The notes: generated from the sequence alone by a model not told the origin. A DNA stretch of 64,000 bases from Zeus faber (GCA_960531495.1 OY482862.1:1-64000), one strand, 5' to 3'. Shown: positions 1 to 15,500, counted from the stretch's first letter. Numbers and translations: made by a program.

Positions 1-550
1 GGGACTCCAGAGGGTAAATACTAAATTCAGCAGAGTTGAACAGATAGGAATGCTGAGTCTGTAGCATTTAATAATATTTCACCTGTAGGTGGCGCTAAAA
101 GATTGATGATGAATATTTTCTGTTGTAGCAGCGGCGGCTGCAGCTAGCAGCGGCGACTGCAGCTAGCAGCGGCGACAGCTCACACATTTTCTTCAGTAAA
201 TGCTATAGATTCTAATTTCTCTCTTTATTTATATTTCACCGGTTTTTGGCATCTTATATTCTTCTGTACCTTTTCTCGTAAAAACTTTGAACGTCAACCT
301 GCGTCTTCTTCACAGATGTATGCACAGATGTATGCAGATGTATTACTTTTACTTATTCAAACATCTTTAAGTGATTTGATGTATGTTTTTTAATTAAATA
401 TTATATTATATTATATTATACTATATTGTATTATATTATATTAAGTTAAGTATATTAAATGCTTAACATATTAAAATGTAGTACCGATTGCATCACCATG
501 TGGTTAGTTATTACATCTTCTATTTCATATAAGCTCATATAAGCTTCGTC
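1..550. other. Unassigned AT-rich DNA with a small GC-rich tandem repeat
   Basis: No gene is recognised. Around 126-180 there is a short imperfect tandem repeat built from units like cagctagcagcggcga (about three copies). Around 398-445 there is a low-complexity tattata run. The rest looks like ordinary non-coding fish DNA. Confidence 0.5.
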
Positions 551-554
551 CACG

Positions 555-2100
555 CCTACCCACTGTGGGCCCAAGTTACGGCTGACCTCGCATATAAATA
601 GCAGGTGCGACTGTCAATTGGCTACCATTTTTCTTCAGCCACATTATATGCAGAAACACTCAACAGAAGAAGAAATTACGTCATCGAGCGGGATCAGTGT
701 TGGTCGAGTGTGCGAGACAGGATACATCCTGAGCTACGACTTGCACCCCCGTTGTGAGTCCTGCACTCGCCTCTCAAACGGTGTACCCCTTTTACAAGCC
801 CCTTCATTTGGCGGAGAAGCAGTGCAGGGTGGACTCTTTTGCAGCTGTAGCCGATTCGGGAGAAGATGTTCCTTGGGCCCAGGACCACTACTCCCTGAAT
901 TAAGCGCTCGACTTCTTCAACGCCGGGCTGGAGTCGGACAACTCCGCCCCCTTCATGGAATCTGCTAGCAGGTCGCCTCAGCTTTCGCCGAGGTACCCAT
1001 TTCGGCGTCAACCTCCCTGCTGGCTGTTGGCGCCCTCCTCCGGGAACTCCCGGAGAGCGGCTGAGTATAAAAACCTCACCGTTCCTCTGGCGCAAGCCCC
1101 CCTTCCATCAGACGACATGGCATGCAGCTTCGCCTCGGCCCAGCCTGCATCACCAAGGTGGCGACTTTACAGAGCAGGTTTCCCTCCCATCCCTCAGTTG
1201 GATCCATGCCTGGCATCGGTATTCGGCGGGAGAATCGGCATGTTCGATGGGCGGCAACCCACCCCTCAGGCAGAGACCAAGCGACGACCTGATTTTCCGA
1301 CTGGTCTCACCAAGGCACGTTCCAAGCTTCAGTGGCAGCGAACAACATCGTGCTGCTGGCGTATTGCATGACGAGGATGACTGCCGAACACAAACTCATG
1401 CCCGGACGAGCAGAAGATCTCGGCAAAGCTGTCAGCGCCATCCTAAAAACTGTATGTGCACCTCTGTTGTAGTTTCCACCACCAGCATTGTGGCATGGTA
1501 GCAGATGATTCACCGCAACGTCTGGCTGCAACTCTCCTCCTACATCCCGGACTCCATGAAAAAGGAGATCCTGGACGGCCCATCGAGCTGGGCGACTTGT
1601 TTCAGGCCCCATCTCCAATCACTGGTGGAGCACATGCAGAGGACGTTGAAAGAGTGTGGCCCGTTTGCTGCCTGAGGCGCGCCCCAACGCTCTGCTGGTC
1701 ACTGGCGGGACAACCAGGACTGACGACAGACGCTGAGATGCATGGCGCCCTCCCATCTCTCCTCTGGGACGGATCCTGCGAAGAGTATCAGGGCACACTC
1801 CACTAGGGGAATTTCACCCTCCATAGCATTGCACGGAGGAATTTTAGTGGAAGACATTTGCACTGCAGCTTCTTGGTATTCCCCCTGTTCTTTCATGCGG
1901 TTTTATTTGCGGGATGTCTCCCGTTTCTGATGACTCACTCTGTACTGAGTGTTTTGTCAGAGTGATTGGTACCGGTTGTTTTTCTGTGCGCTCTCCCTTC
2001 TGCCTGTTGGCGTTGGAGAGGTACCTGCCTCCTTCTGCGCCTTGTGGGACTGTTACACAGCGAAACCGTCATCTCCACTCATCACAGCAGGAGGATTAGT
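555..2100 (+). mobile_element. DIRS-like tyrosine-recombinase retroelement remnant
   Basis: A TATA-like stretch (tataaata, near 593) precedes a run of broken reading frames in several + frames. The first part, about 618-1000, encodes a Cys/His-rich stretch (CETGYILSYDLHPRCESC) of the kind found in Gag-like ORFs of fish DIRS elements. The last part, 1742-1930, encodes a tyrosine-recombinase C-terminus: an HSTR box followed by CTAASW and RFYLRDV, where the Tyr would be the catalytic one. Reverse transcriptase and RNase H, normally between them, are not recognisable, so this is an internally deleted, frameshifted copy. Family placement rests on recalled motif similarity only; DIRS is inferred because of the Gag-like plus YR pairing. 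Confidence 0.6.
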
Positions 2101-2132
2101 TGTTCCCAGTCCGCATGCCACCATAGAGAATC

Positions 2133-2148
2133 TATTATATATATACAG

Positions 2149-2180
<32 letters not shown>

Positions 2181-2213
2181 CTGTATATATATTTATATTT
2201 ATATTTATATATA
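2133..2213. repeat. TA-rich low-complexity repeat
   Basis: Almost pure TA/TTTA sequence with two atacagtat/atactgtat blocks placed as inverted copies, so it can fold on itself. It separates the DIRS-like remnant from a LINE fragment. Confidence 0.85.
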
Positions 2214-2216
2214 TTG

Positions 2217-2345
2217 ACCATCCGTATCCAGTACGAAAACCTACAGATTCTAAGGGCCACACCCTTGACTTAGTACTGTACAGTGGTCTCAACCCTGAAA
2301 ACATTAAGACAAAGGATATGTGTCCGACCACAAAGCGCTTTCGGG
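2217..2345 (+). mobile_element. LINE endonuclease-domain fragment
   Basis: The + strand reads KGHTLDLVL and then, after a frame change, SDHKAL. These are the conserved GHTLDLVL and SDH motifs of the apurinic-like endonuclease domain in L2/CR1/Rex-type non-LTR retrotransposons. Only about 130 bp remain, with a frameshift between the motifs. It runs directly into the 3' tail of a different LINE family. Confidence 0.55.
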
Positions 2346-3064
<719 letters not shown>

Positions 3065-3065
<1 letters not shown>

Positions 3066-5255
3066 GGAAATTATACCCTCTGACCAAGCTATACATGCTA
3101 GTGGGGTCATTGACAGTTATTTTAGGAACCTAGACACATCATCAATGATGGAACCTGGGGTCATTGGGTGTTTTGGGTCTTTCAACATCATACACCCTTA
3201 CACAGGCGACCCAGCCGGGATTGATCAAGTCCCGACATGTGTCTAGGTAGCATGTGCCCACGGATCACCCTTCTGTTGTAGTTTTGATAGCCGTTCTCTG
3301 CCGTGCCCCTGTGATGCCAAGCAGGCTGTATGCTTTGCAGAGTGATCGTGCTGCGAAGCCTCTACAGCCCACCTCGATTGGCACACACCGAGGTGCCAAT
3401 CCCCCATCTGCGACACTCCTCCACTAAGTTGGCGTACTTGGCACGCTTCCTCTCATTGGCCTCTTTCATACCATATTGAATTTACCAGGCAGACCCGATT
3501 TGTCCACAGCTGTTAGCCATGCCTCCAGCACCCAATTTGTGGCCTTGATGGATGCAGCGTCCTTCAGTGGGCAATCAAAGGTCTTGCCGAGGCTCTTGAT
3601 TGGTTTCTCGGTGACTGATGGAATCTAGGTGCCGTCCAGAGAGAAGTGGAACTTGTCTGTCTCTTTCCCTCTCTTGAGCACCAGGGACCTTGATTTTCCA
3701 GGTTTGAAACATATCCGAGCCCAGATGATGATCTTCTCCAAGCCCTGAAGGATCCATCGGTACCCCGGCACTGACGTCGTTGTAACTGTCAGGTTGTCCA
3801 TAAAGGCTCTGATGGGGGGCTGGCGGACTCCAGACTTGGTGAGCGGACCTCTGCACTCAACTTCGGCTGACTTGACCAGCATGTTCATGGCCAAGGCAAA
3901 GAGGATCGCTGAAATCGTACATCCAGCGATGATCCCCCTTTCTCCAGCCGATGCCACTCGGATGTGACTGCCCCAGAGGTGACTCTCAGCTTGAAACTCT
4001 CGTAGTAGTCCAAGATGAGGTCCCTGATTCTACTTGGGACATGGTGTCGATCCAGTGGTGTTTCCACCAGCTTATGTGGAATGGATCCATAAGCATTGGT
4101 GAGGTCGAGCCACAGCACTGCTAGGTCTCCTTTCCCTTCTATTGCCTCTCTGATCAGCTACGTGACCACACCTGTATGCTCGAGGCTTCCTGGAACCTTT
4201 GGGATTCCACCCTTCTGTACAGAGGTATCGATGTACTCATTCTTCAGGATGAACTCCGTCAACCTACAGGATAGGATGGCGAAGAATATCTTCCCCTCAA
4301 TGCTGAGCAGCGAGATGGTTCTGAACTGCTTGATGTTCTAACCATTCTCCTCCTTGGGAATCCAGACCCCTTCTGCAAATCTCCATTGTTGTGATACCTT
4401 TCCCCTCCTCCAGATAACCCTCAGGATCTTCCACAGACGGTGAAGGAGTCTGGGACACCTCTTGTACACTTTGTAGGGCACTCCACTTGTTCCCGGAGCA
4501 GAACTGCCTTAACGACCTCCTGAACCTCCTTCCAACTGGGCTCCTTGCTGTTGAAGTCAGTGGTGGGTCCTGGGGGGACTATCAAAGGTCAATAGGGACC
4601 TAGGTCTTCCTCCCAAGCAGCATCACTGTAGGTGTTTCAGAGATGGTGGTCGCTTCATTTCTGCCCAAGCAACTGCTTTGTCCAATGGGTTTGCGATGAA
4701 GGCAGACCGTCTCTTGGCCCTCTCTTTCCCGTGCCGTCTGTGCCATTCTGCCTTTCGAAGAGTGGTGAGCTTCTTCCTGAGGATGCAGCGAAGTTTTGAT
4801 AGTGCATCCCTTTCCTCTTCTCACGCTTCCTTGTACTGCCGCTTCAGGATCCGCAGCTCCTGCCTTATCTGGCTGATTTTCTCTGCCCTACGGTTGTTCA
4901 TGTAGGGGGTCTTGGTACCCACCTTCTCCACCGTACAAAACCTCTCGGCAGCAGGGCTGATTATGATGGTTGCCATGGTTTTGAGTTTCCTGTCTGCTTC
5001 GCCCTTGGCTGCTGCTTCTAGGATACTGTCCACATCATCATCAAACTAGAGCCACTGTTCGTCCTTACTGGCCGGAGGCTACTTGATGTTTGGTTACTCC
5101 ACCTGGGTCTGGGGATACTGGTTCATGGAGGCTCCGAGCACTGTGTTGTGACTCTGGGCCTGGCTCCTCCTGCGTCTCACCAGGGGTGATCCATGCACGC
5201 TGTACCAGTTGCTCCTTCTGCAACCAAGCTTGTCGATAGTCCGTTTGCATTGGTC
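3065..5255 (-). mobile_element. Non-LTR retrotransposon, reverse-transcriptase region, degenerate
   Basis: Minus-strand frames read in order an N-terminal region (about 5250-4600, with EEPGPESQHS), an RT palm start (WLDLTNAYGSIPHKLVE near 4110), an ISAILFALAMNMLVKSAEVE block (near 3900), the catalytic-loop equivalent AFMDNLTVTT (near 3810) and a KPGKSRSLVLKRGKE block (near 3680). Stops and frameshifts separate these pieces. The catalytic FxDD motif reads FMDN, so the second aspartate is lost. The clade is uncertain; an R2/NeSL-like affinity is possible but untested. Region 3070-3250 at the 3' side is probably its untranslated tail. Confidence 0.6.
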
Positions 5256-6418
5256 GTTAACTGTAGGTCAGATCTACTGTAGGTTAGATCTAAGTGCAGC
5301 TCTTGACACCTTAGATCATGCCGTTTTAATTGACTGTCTTAACACCTGGGTTGGCATCAAGGACACTGCACTTGCTTGGTCTTATTCCTACATTTTAGAA
5401 AGAACCTTTGCAGTCTCCATAGGTAACGGCTCATCCTCTACAGCTCAAATTAACTGTGGTGTACCACAAGGTTCCAATTTAGGTCCACTTTTATTTTCAA
5501 TCTATGCCTCTTGGCCAAATTATCCAAAGACACAATATCTTTTTTTATTGCTACGCAGACGACACACAGATATACCTTCCTCTGAGACCTGGTGACTCTG
5601 ACCTTGACTCTGACCTTAAGTTTGAACAACAAATTAAAAAATGTGTCCAGTCCTGCTTCCTTCAACTGAGAACCATTTCAAGAATCAAACCAATACTATC
5701 ACACAGGGATGTGGAAAAAAGTAATCCACACCCTCATTTTCTCACAAATAGACTACTGTAACTCCCTCCTTCTGGCACCAACCAAAAGTTCAGTTCCAAA
5801 TAGTTCAGAACGCAGCTAGGCTTCTTACCGGTTCCAAAAGACGACATCACATGACCCCAATCCTGGCTCCTCTCCATTAGCTCCCTGTTTGGTTCAGAAT
5901 CTATTTTAAGATTTTACTGATCACTTTTAAAGCACGTCTGGGTCTGACTCCAAGCTACATAAGAGATATGTTAACCCTATATGAGCCAGTGCACAGCCTT
6001 AGATCCTCAGGTGGGGCCCTCCTGGCTGTTCTAAGGTCTAGACTTAAAACTAAAGGGGACTGTGCCTTTTCTGTCAGGGCCCCTCAACTTTGGAACGACC
6101 TTCCTGAGATTCAACTAGCAGAGTCAGTGACTGATTTTAATACTTCTCAAAACCCATTTTATAGCTTTATGTGGTCACCCCCTTTCATTATTATTTTTTA
6201 CTTATTTATTCATATTTTTTTCCTTTTATATTTATCAAATTTTATATAGTTTTATTTTTTGTCTCATTATCCGCTTTCACAATTTAATGAATTTAATTTG
6301 TTTATTAATGTTCCTCTGCCTTTTAATTTCACAATCTGAACACTCTGCTTTTATTTCTGTCAAAGCACTTTGTAAACTGTTTTGAAAGGTGCTATATAAA
6401 TAAAGCTATTATTATAAC
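5256..6418 (+). mobile_element. L2/Rex-type LINE, 5'-truncated
   Basis: Frames on + show successive RT landmarks: LDLSAALDTLDHAVL, GVPQGSNLGPLLF, a YADDTQIYL catalytic loop (in the next frame, near 5550), then QNAARLLTGSKR, a TFKARLGLTPSYI region and RLKTKGDCAFSVRAPQLWNDLP near 6100. These are the RT and C-terminal motifs of fish L2/Maui-type LINEs. The copy has several frameshifts and ends with gctatataaataaagctatt, the usual end of this group. It abuts the minus-strand LINE on its left. Confidence 0.75.
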
Positions 6419-6944
6419 TTGTGCATGCGCACTGTACATGGCGCCATCTTGGTGAAGTGGCGATAGTTGATCACAAACTCCATCCACAATACTAAACTGA
6501 TCTGGATGAAACTCGAACGAGTTTTGTTAAACACAGACTGAAAATATCTACCAAGATCTATGATTATTTGATTAATGGGTAATGATTTTGTGCTAAGGCC
6601 CGCCATTTGCAACATTTTTTGCTCGGTGGCAGCGGTTTTTGGACCAATCTTGCTCATTTATAACAGAAATGTGTACCTCAGTCCCGCAATGTTCCATACC
6701 AAATTTGGTGTTGACAGTAAAAATCCAAAAAGTAGACATTACATTACTTTTTCAGTTCATGCAAATTAACAACCCACCATGAGTCTTTTACAGTCCAAGA
6801 GATGTGTTGTCAATCAGGAGTCACATGTGAGGAGCGACGACCTTTCCAAAATTGCACTTTTGGGCCTTAATTACAGCCCCACCAACTGGGTTCATGTTTC
6901 TTTGGAAGTATTTTCAAATCATTTCTGGTTGTTGGTATCTGGTG
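6419..6944. other. Unassigned non-coding DNA
   Basis: No gene is recognised. The wording (gcgccatcttgg, ttggaccaatcttgctcattt, ccaaatttggtgt) resembles the repeat family at 48.1-49.0 kb in style, but I could not align the two with confidence. Confidence 0.3.
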
Positions 6945-7986
6945 GCACGGTGACGTCAGGTGGTTTCCTCCACCTAACATCACTAAGGACCCCTCCCAAA
7001 AACATGCACACATCGTCTGACCAGCGATGGACACTCATCACCAGGTCCCCGGGCGCGTCCACGAATGCAGCCCACTGCTCCTGGCTGTGCCCCTGGAGGA
7101 AGGACAAGCCAGGATGGGTTAAACCAATGTTTCTCAAATAGTGGAGCGGGCCCCCCTGGGTTGGCTCGGAGCGATGCCACGGGGGCGATGCCACTTTCTT
7201 TTGCCGCAGGTAGGGGTTTTTTTTGCACCGAACAAGAGCACAGCTGGAGAGCAGGAGATACGAAGGAGACACAAAGTGCAGATAACAAACCCTTAAGAGA
7301 CACAATGGAAAAATATTTAACAGGGATGAAAAGAAAGGTGGAGAGAGACGGAGATGATGAGACAAACGTAAGTCTCCCGAAAGCTAAGACGAGTAAATAT
7401 GACGAAGCGTATGTAGCGCTTGGCTTCATTGTGACTACGGTGGGAGACGAGGAAAGACTGGTATGTTTACTGTCTAAAAAAGTTGGTAGCGGACAGCATG
7501 AAGCCAAATAAATTAAGGCGTCACTTAAAGACATTACACCCCAATCACGCTGATAAGCCGCTTGAGTTTTTTTAGCGAAAACGTGCCGAATATTGCCAAC
7601 AATCGTCCCGCTTCGTGAACGCTACTTCAGTAAACCAGCGAGCACTGCTAGCGTCGTATAAGGTGGCGTACCAAATTGATCAGTGCAAAAAACCCCACTC
7701 CACAGCAGAGCAGCTGATACTGCCTGCAGCATTAGACATGGTCTCTGTCATGCTGGATGACACAAGTGCTGCAAAAATAAAAACTATCCCTCTGTCCAAT
7801 GACTGTGGCCAGACGTTAAAATGACATTGCTAACGATCTTAAACAGCTGGTAGATCATTTCAAAGACAAATGTTTTGCCTTACAGTTCGATGAAGCAACT
7901 GACAGCAACAAAGACTGTTTGTTTATCGCTTATGTACGTTTTGACATGACAAACTCCCTGTGTGAGGATCTACATTTTTGTAAATA

Positions 7987-9589
<1,603 letters not shown>

Positions 9590-10808
9590 TATGTCAGAGA
9601 TAGAGCCACAGCTGAAGAGCTATTCAAAATGTTGGACTGCTTCCTGACTGAGAATGGGCTTAAGTGGGAGAACTGCATTGGTGTTTGCCGTGATGCTGCA
9701 CAGACCATGGCAGGGATGAGAAAAGGACTTGGGGCACTCATCAAGAAGGCCTCACCTAATGCTGAGTGGACACACTGTGTTATACACAGAGAAGCACTGG
9801 CATCAAGGCATCTTTCCTCTGAATTAAGTGAGGTTATGACTGACATTGTAGGTGTAGTCAATTTTATAAAGACCAGACCACTAAAAACAAGAGTCTTCTC
9901 TGCTATCTGTGAGGAGATGGGAGCTGAAACAGCACAGCTGTGCTGTTTCACAGTGAAGCAAGGTGACTGTCACGAGGAAAAGTCTTGTCCCGAGTTTTTG
10001 AGCTCAGAGAGCAGATAAGAATGTTTTTGGAGCAGGAGCACAAGTATGATCTCACAGAAAAATTTAGTGATGAGAACTTCCTGGCAAAACTGGCCTACCT
10101 GAGTGACATATTTGGAAAGCTAAATGAACTAAATCTACAGCTTCAAGGGAAAGACAAACACCTCCCTCAGTTCACAGACAAGATCAGCTCTTTCACTCGA
10201 AAGCTTGCAATGTGGGGCAGGCGACTTGATGAAGGAAATACTGATTCATTCGAGAACCTGCATGAATTTGTTGACACTACTGACTATGATGCCACCTCAA
10301 TGATCCCACATATTAAGGAGCATATTTCATCACTGATGGGATTCTTTTAAAAGTACTTCCCTGAAAACAGTTCCCAATATGACTGGGTGAGAGATCCTTT
10401 CAATGCACCAGCTCCAACTGGTTTCAGCTCTGCAGAGGAGGACCAGTTCATCGATATGACGTCTGACTCCACATTGAGACTGAGATTCACATCACAGACA
10501 CAGTGAATTCTGGCTGAGTGTAGAGAGGCAGTATCCACTCTTAGGGCAGAGGGCCATGGTCATTCTACTTCCTTTTACAACATCTTATCTTTGTGAGACA
10601 GGCTTCTCTGCTGCTGTTGCTGCACTGAAGACCAAGTACAGGTCCCAGCTAAACATTGAGCAGGAGCTGAGAGTTGCAGTATCATGCTTCAAACCCCGCT
10701 TCGAAAAGCTGTGCACTGCAAAACGTGCTCATTGTAGCCATTAATCCTGACTTCATTTTGATAAAAAAAAAAAAATCAGCAAATTGTTTTATTCATTTTA
10801 GTTTTATA

Positions 10809-11011
10809 GGTCAAAGTGTTTTATATATTGTGCTCCTGAGTTAATGTTGCTGATCAATTTGAATGTATTATTTATTGATTATATTTAATTGTATTTTTCA
10901 GTATCAGATGGTTCAAAGTGTTTCATATATTGTGCTCCTGAGTTAATGTTGCTGATCAATTTGAATTTATTATTTATTGATTATATTTAATTTTATTTTT
11001 CAGTATCAAAT
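10809..11011 (+). repeat. 101-bp tandem duplication in hAT 3' tail
   Basis: Two head-to-tail copies, starting at 10809 and 10910, of an AT-rich unit with caaagtgtttyatatattg, ctgagttaatgttgctgatc and tttttcagtatca. They differ at only a few positions. No coding potential. Confidence 0.9.
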
Positions 11012-11419
11012 GGTCAAAAAATGTTTAGTTTAAATAAGGATTGAAATTATTTTTATTTCAGGGAAATTGATGCACTTTAAGTCTTTTCTGTTACAGACTA
11101 AAAAACAATGTTAATACAGTTATTCTTTGTTGTAAGTTGATCCATATTTCTTTTTTTGTTTTAATTAATATTAATAAGGATACAATGTTATGCAGAGGTG
11201 ACATAATTTTATAGACAAATGATACTATTTACAGTCACAGCAGAGTTGGGGGGGCGCGAAATGTTTACTTCTTCCGAGGGGGGTTGTAACAGAAAATAAC
11301 TGAGAAGCTCTGCGTTAAACGCAGAGGCCTCATTTCACCGGCCACCATCCAAAGCATGTGTTGTAGTGTGGTGTGCTGTGTGACGATTAAAGATTTTTGT
11401 TCTTCTTCTTGGACTGGGT

Positions 11420-12110
11420 TTCATGTTTCTAGCTAGTCCCAACTCACGGCAATTTGAGACACCGCGCAAGACAACAATGAATAATAGATCAGAGGAAAAA
11501 CAATAAGGTTCTACCTCTTCAGGGCTTAACCCTTATAATAAGTTGAATAAAGAGCGAAGATAACTAGGTTTGATTGCATGCAGCAACCACAATTAATATT
11601 TTACCCAAAAGGCATTGTCATGCAAGCCTGAACAGGCCAGTTTGGTCCACTTAATTTACTGATAACTTGAAAAACAGAACTGAAACTGTGGTGCAAAGAA
11701 CACTTTAAGAAGATATAGTTGAAACCACTACACCACTGAGTACATTGATGTTATGAGTGAATCTTTCACTAACCGCATGCTGCCATCAGTCCACTAAATT
11801 CCATGGCTCATGCTTTTAGATGCACTATTTCAGCTTTAAAAATGCTGGTAATTAATACCACACATTGACCATTACATACAGCCCTAGGGGACCAGAGCTG
11901 AGAGGCTGTTGTCAAAGCAACATGAGCAGACAAGCAATTAATCACAGTTGTGATTGAATTTGTTGTCTTAGTTTTCGGGGTTGAGAATTGGTGGATGCAA
12001 TCACTGATTAAGTATTAAATAAACTTAAATAGGCAGTAGTTATAGTAGTTAATAGGATGCATTATTCTAGACAGACTGTTTGCTCTGAAGTAAACAATTT
12101 AGGATGTTAC
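11420..12110. other. Intergenic DNA downstream of tpt1
   Basis: Non-coding and AT-rich; no gene and no convincing repeat is recognised. Confidence 0.5.
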
Positions 12111-12115
12111 AAGCT

Positions 12116-12121
12116 TTTATT
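12116..12121 (-). terminator. tpt1: Probable tpt1 polyadenylation signal
   Basis: AATAAA on the minus strand, about 395 bases after the tpt1 stop codon. It is the first canonical hexamer after the stop that I found; use is inferred. Confidence 0.55.
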
Positions 12122-12515
12122 TTTACAATTTTAACCAAAAGGCCGATGTTAAATTTAATACAATCAAAGACAATGCAAAAGGAAACCAAGCAATCAGTCT
12201 TATGTTCTTGAATGGAGGATTTGAAGCATAATCCAGGACCAAAGCTTCGAAACTGGAACGTTTGGAAGGTCTTTCAATTAACTCCAATTAAATGCTCAGA
12301 AACCATTATCCCTTACACTAGGCCAAGCAAGGGACAAAAGGTTACACTGGCTATTCCAAAGAAAATATGATTCCACTGTTGAGCATATACTTCACAGTTC
12401 AGACACCAAGGGCCATGACGTGAATAATCAATGGGGACACGTGACGCTTCCACTGTGTTATGATACGGAGGAGTTCAGCTTCCCGTCTGTGCTTCCATCT
12501 CGAGGTTTCAGGTTG

Positions 12516-15500
12516 TTACTGGACAGAGGAGAAAGACAATTGGAACCTGAAAGTTACTGAAAAATGTCTTAATGATCACACATAAGTTAACTTCTAATAT
12601 GCACGACATCAAATCTTGTGGCAGAACTTTAAATCGAACCATAGAGCATAAAAACTGTTCAGCGTTACAATGGAGACAAAACTAGAGGGAACCTCCGTGT
12701 GGGAACAAGAGGTCCAAGCAGTGTACTTACACATTTCTCAATTTCCAGGCCATCTTTGAAGAAGACCAAGAAGGGGGTGATGCCGTCATCACGGTAGTCA
12801 AGCATTCCCACTATACCATCCGGGTTCATGGACTCGCCTGTGAAAAACTGAGCAGGGAGAGGAACAATCAAAGCCAAACCCCTTGACGCACAATACCAAA
12901 CCCTGCCATTCTAACTCAGGTCTGGCCATGATTTTCATGTCACACCGACCTTCAGGTCCAGTGGGCTCCCAATCTCAAAATCTCTCCTTGGAATGTTTTG
13001 AGAGTAGATAGTAACTAATGCAATTTAGTTGATCTTTTAAAAGTAGCTAATTTGAAGCCAGCTTTACATAATTTAATAGAGCTGGATATTGAGAGAAATA
13101 TTAGCAGCACAACATTGTGCCATGTTGAAGCTATTTTATAGAAGCAAGGAAGCTACAGTAGTAGCTACAGTATGTGGAACCGAGCAACCACAATGATGCA
13201 GGTTTATCTATGAAGCATATTGCAAGGTAAGCTCAACACATACAGCTGGCTTACAACGGCTTACAATTTCAGACCATGCTTCCCTTGTCTGTCTGTCCAA
13301 GTCAAACACTTCAAAAACACCAGTGAACTCTTTGAACGCATTTCAACAACAATGTGTTCCACCACAGCAAAACTCACCATCCTGCGCATTTCAAAAACTG
13401 CCAGGAGCAGCCAAAAACGTTGAAAAACCTTTCTTGAAGGAAAATTAGATTTTTCCAGATTCGTGTTCCTTTGAGTTTTTTTTGTTTTTTTAATCTATCA
13501 ATGTATTTTTCAAAACAGAGTTTGATTTATAAATAGTAGAAAAATATTAAACCGTGGAGTTAAATATTCCAGTTAGATTACATGGGGAAACGCAGTTCAC
13601 GTACCGGGACGCGGAACAGCGCTGAATAACGTTGATCTATCGTTTCCTCTAAAGCAAGAATCCAGGTGAAGATCATTCATCCATATTCCATGTCATGTGA
13701 AGTAACAATGTGAAACAGTTTTGATAGAATTCAACCTTTAAATCGCACTACTCTTACACACACGGCGCCACTGCTAAACAGCGAAGAAAATCCTTTTGCG
13801 TCATGCACCTACATCACTTCCATAAACAGACTGTTAAAGCGCAGCACGAGGGTGTTTCGGACTCACTTGTCTGTGAAAACTTTCTTCTCCGTACCGTTAT
13901 GGATTACGCGACAAAGGTGGGTGGCGGAAGCTCTGGATCATATTTCGGACCTTGATCTGACTAGTGCAATAGATCCAAGTCAGTGTTAGCAGCGCGTACT
14001 GGACTTCATTTTCAGCGATGATAGTTCTCCAACGGCGACGCGGAGAACAACAGCGACGCTGAATCTGATATTACTCCGGACTTGGAGAACATTTCAAACA
14101 GCGGATTTCAAACTTAATGTGACAATTATTTAATATATATATATATATTATTATATAATATTTAAGTACCACCAGTTGAGACCGACGAAACATCCATTGT
14201 TGCTACAACGGAAGAAGATGATGACGTGATTAAGTCTGTTGAGGTTGGTGACAGATTTTTTGGGACTCATTATTGACGGACTCCACATTTAGTTATGTTT
14301 TCCGTACTTTTAAACTCCAAAATAATTCCACTTTTATAAAACATGTTTATTCTTATTGTTAAATAAAATATTTTTCGAAAACAAAATGAGTTGTGTTGTT
14401 TAGCTGTTCGTAATTGGCCCATTCAGCAGTATGTTTAGTAGCCATGAGGCTGTTTGTCTGCCAACCCCATTTGCATTCTGGGAGCTGAATGAATGAACTT
14501 GGTGAAAGTGAACCTCTGGAGGTGATATCTCAATCAGTTTGCCACACCCTTGTCATTAACAAGTCATAGCTTTACAAATATTTGTTTGATTTGCACAAGT
14601 GACACCTTGTTTGGAAGGGCTGATTCTCCACTTTTAAACGATGCGAAAAATATCCCGCCAAATGACCCTAAAGTATGTGGTGGGTCACATATATTAAATC
14701 TTTATATGTATCTGAAAATTGTGTAACAAAAATGTAGGATATACTGTCAGATTAACCACAAAATCAAAATGACTAACAAGTTTGGACAGATTCAGCTCCG
14801 AGCAAAAAGGCAACAATTGCCACGAGCCCATTAATTTCTGGATACTGACCTGGTAGTTCTTTCTATTTTCCATTATTTTCTTGACATCTTCTGTAACTGC
14901 CTCCACAAAAGGTTTTACCCTTTCTGGGTTGCTCTCCTCAAGCTTCGTTTTGAGCCTAGATAGGAGATATTGGATATGTTGTACCAATTAGCTTGTTTCC
15001 GTGTAGTTGTTTTACAACAAAACAAACAGATGTTTACCACTCACGCCTTGATGTATGTCTTGAGGTATGTCTTGAAATTGTCCTTGCTGAAATGGGTCTC
15101 CTGAAGCTTGGAGTTCAGAACAATATCCACACCACTGACAGTGATGCTCTCATTGCCCTCAGTCTGCTCCACAGCCGAGGCATTGCCGCCTAACAGCTGG
15201 TCATCGATACCTTCTGAACGGCAAACAACCTGATTTGTATGCAGATGAGACACAAAGGGTTCGTACATGTACAATTATGCAAATGTCAGGTACTTTCTAC
15301 AAGCATAATAAAATTCCCTTCAAGCAGTTTGATGCATTAGACATTGTCTGGATGTAATAGGTCTTTCCTCTTTAACAGGGGCTCCCAACCTTTTCCAGCT
15401 AACTACAAAATCTCAAGTGTCTGCGACCGACAAGACCATAATGTTACACAAGCGATCAAATTATTATTTTAACGACCAAATCCATCAGCACCACACAGTT

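Noticed and set aside
12519..12730. Possible snoRNA in the short tpt1 intron
   Set aside because: Mammalian TPT1 hosts an H/ACA snoRNA, but here only a weak short hairpin is seen and no convincing H and ACA boxes.
13860..14290. Possible piggyBac-type fragment in tpt1 intron 4
   Set aside because: Ser/Asp-rich frames are suggestive, but no catalytic motif or TTAA-flanked ends could be shown.
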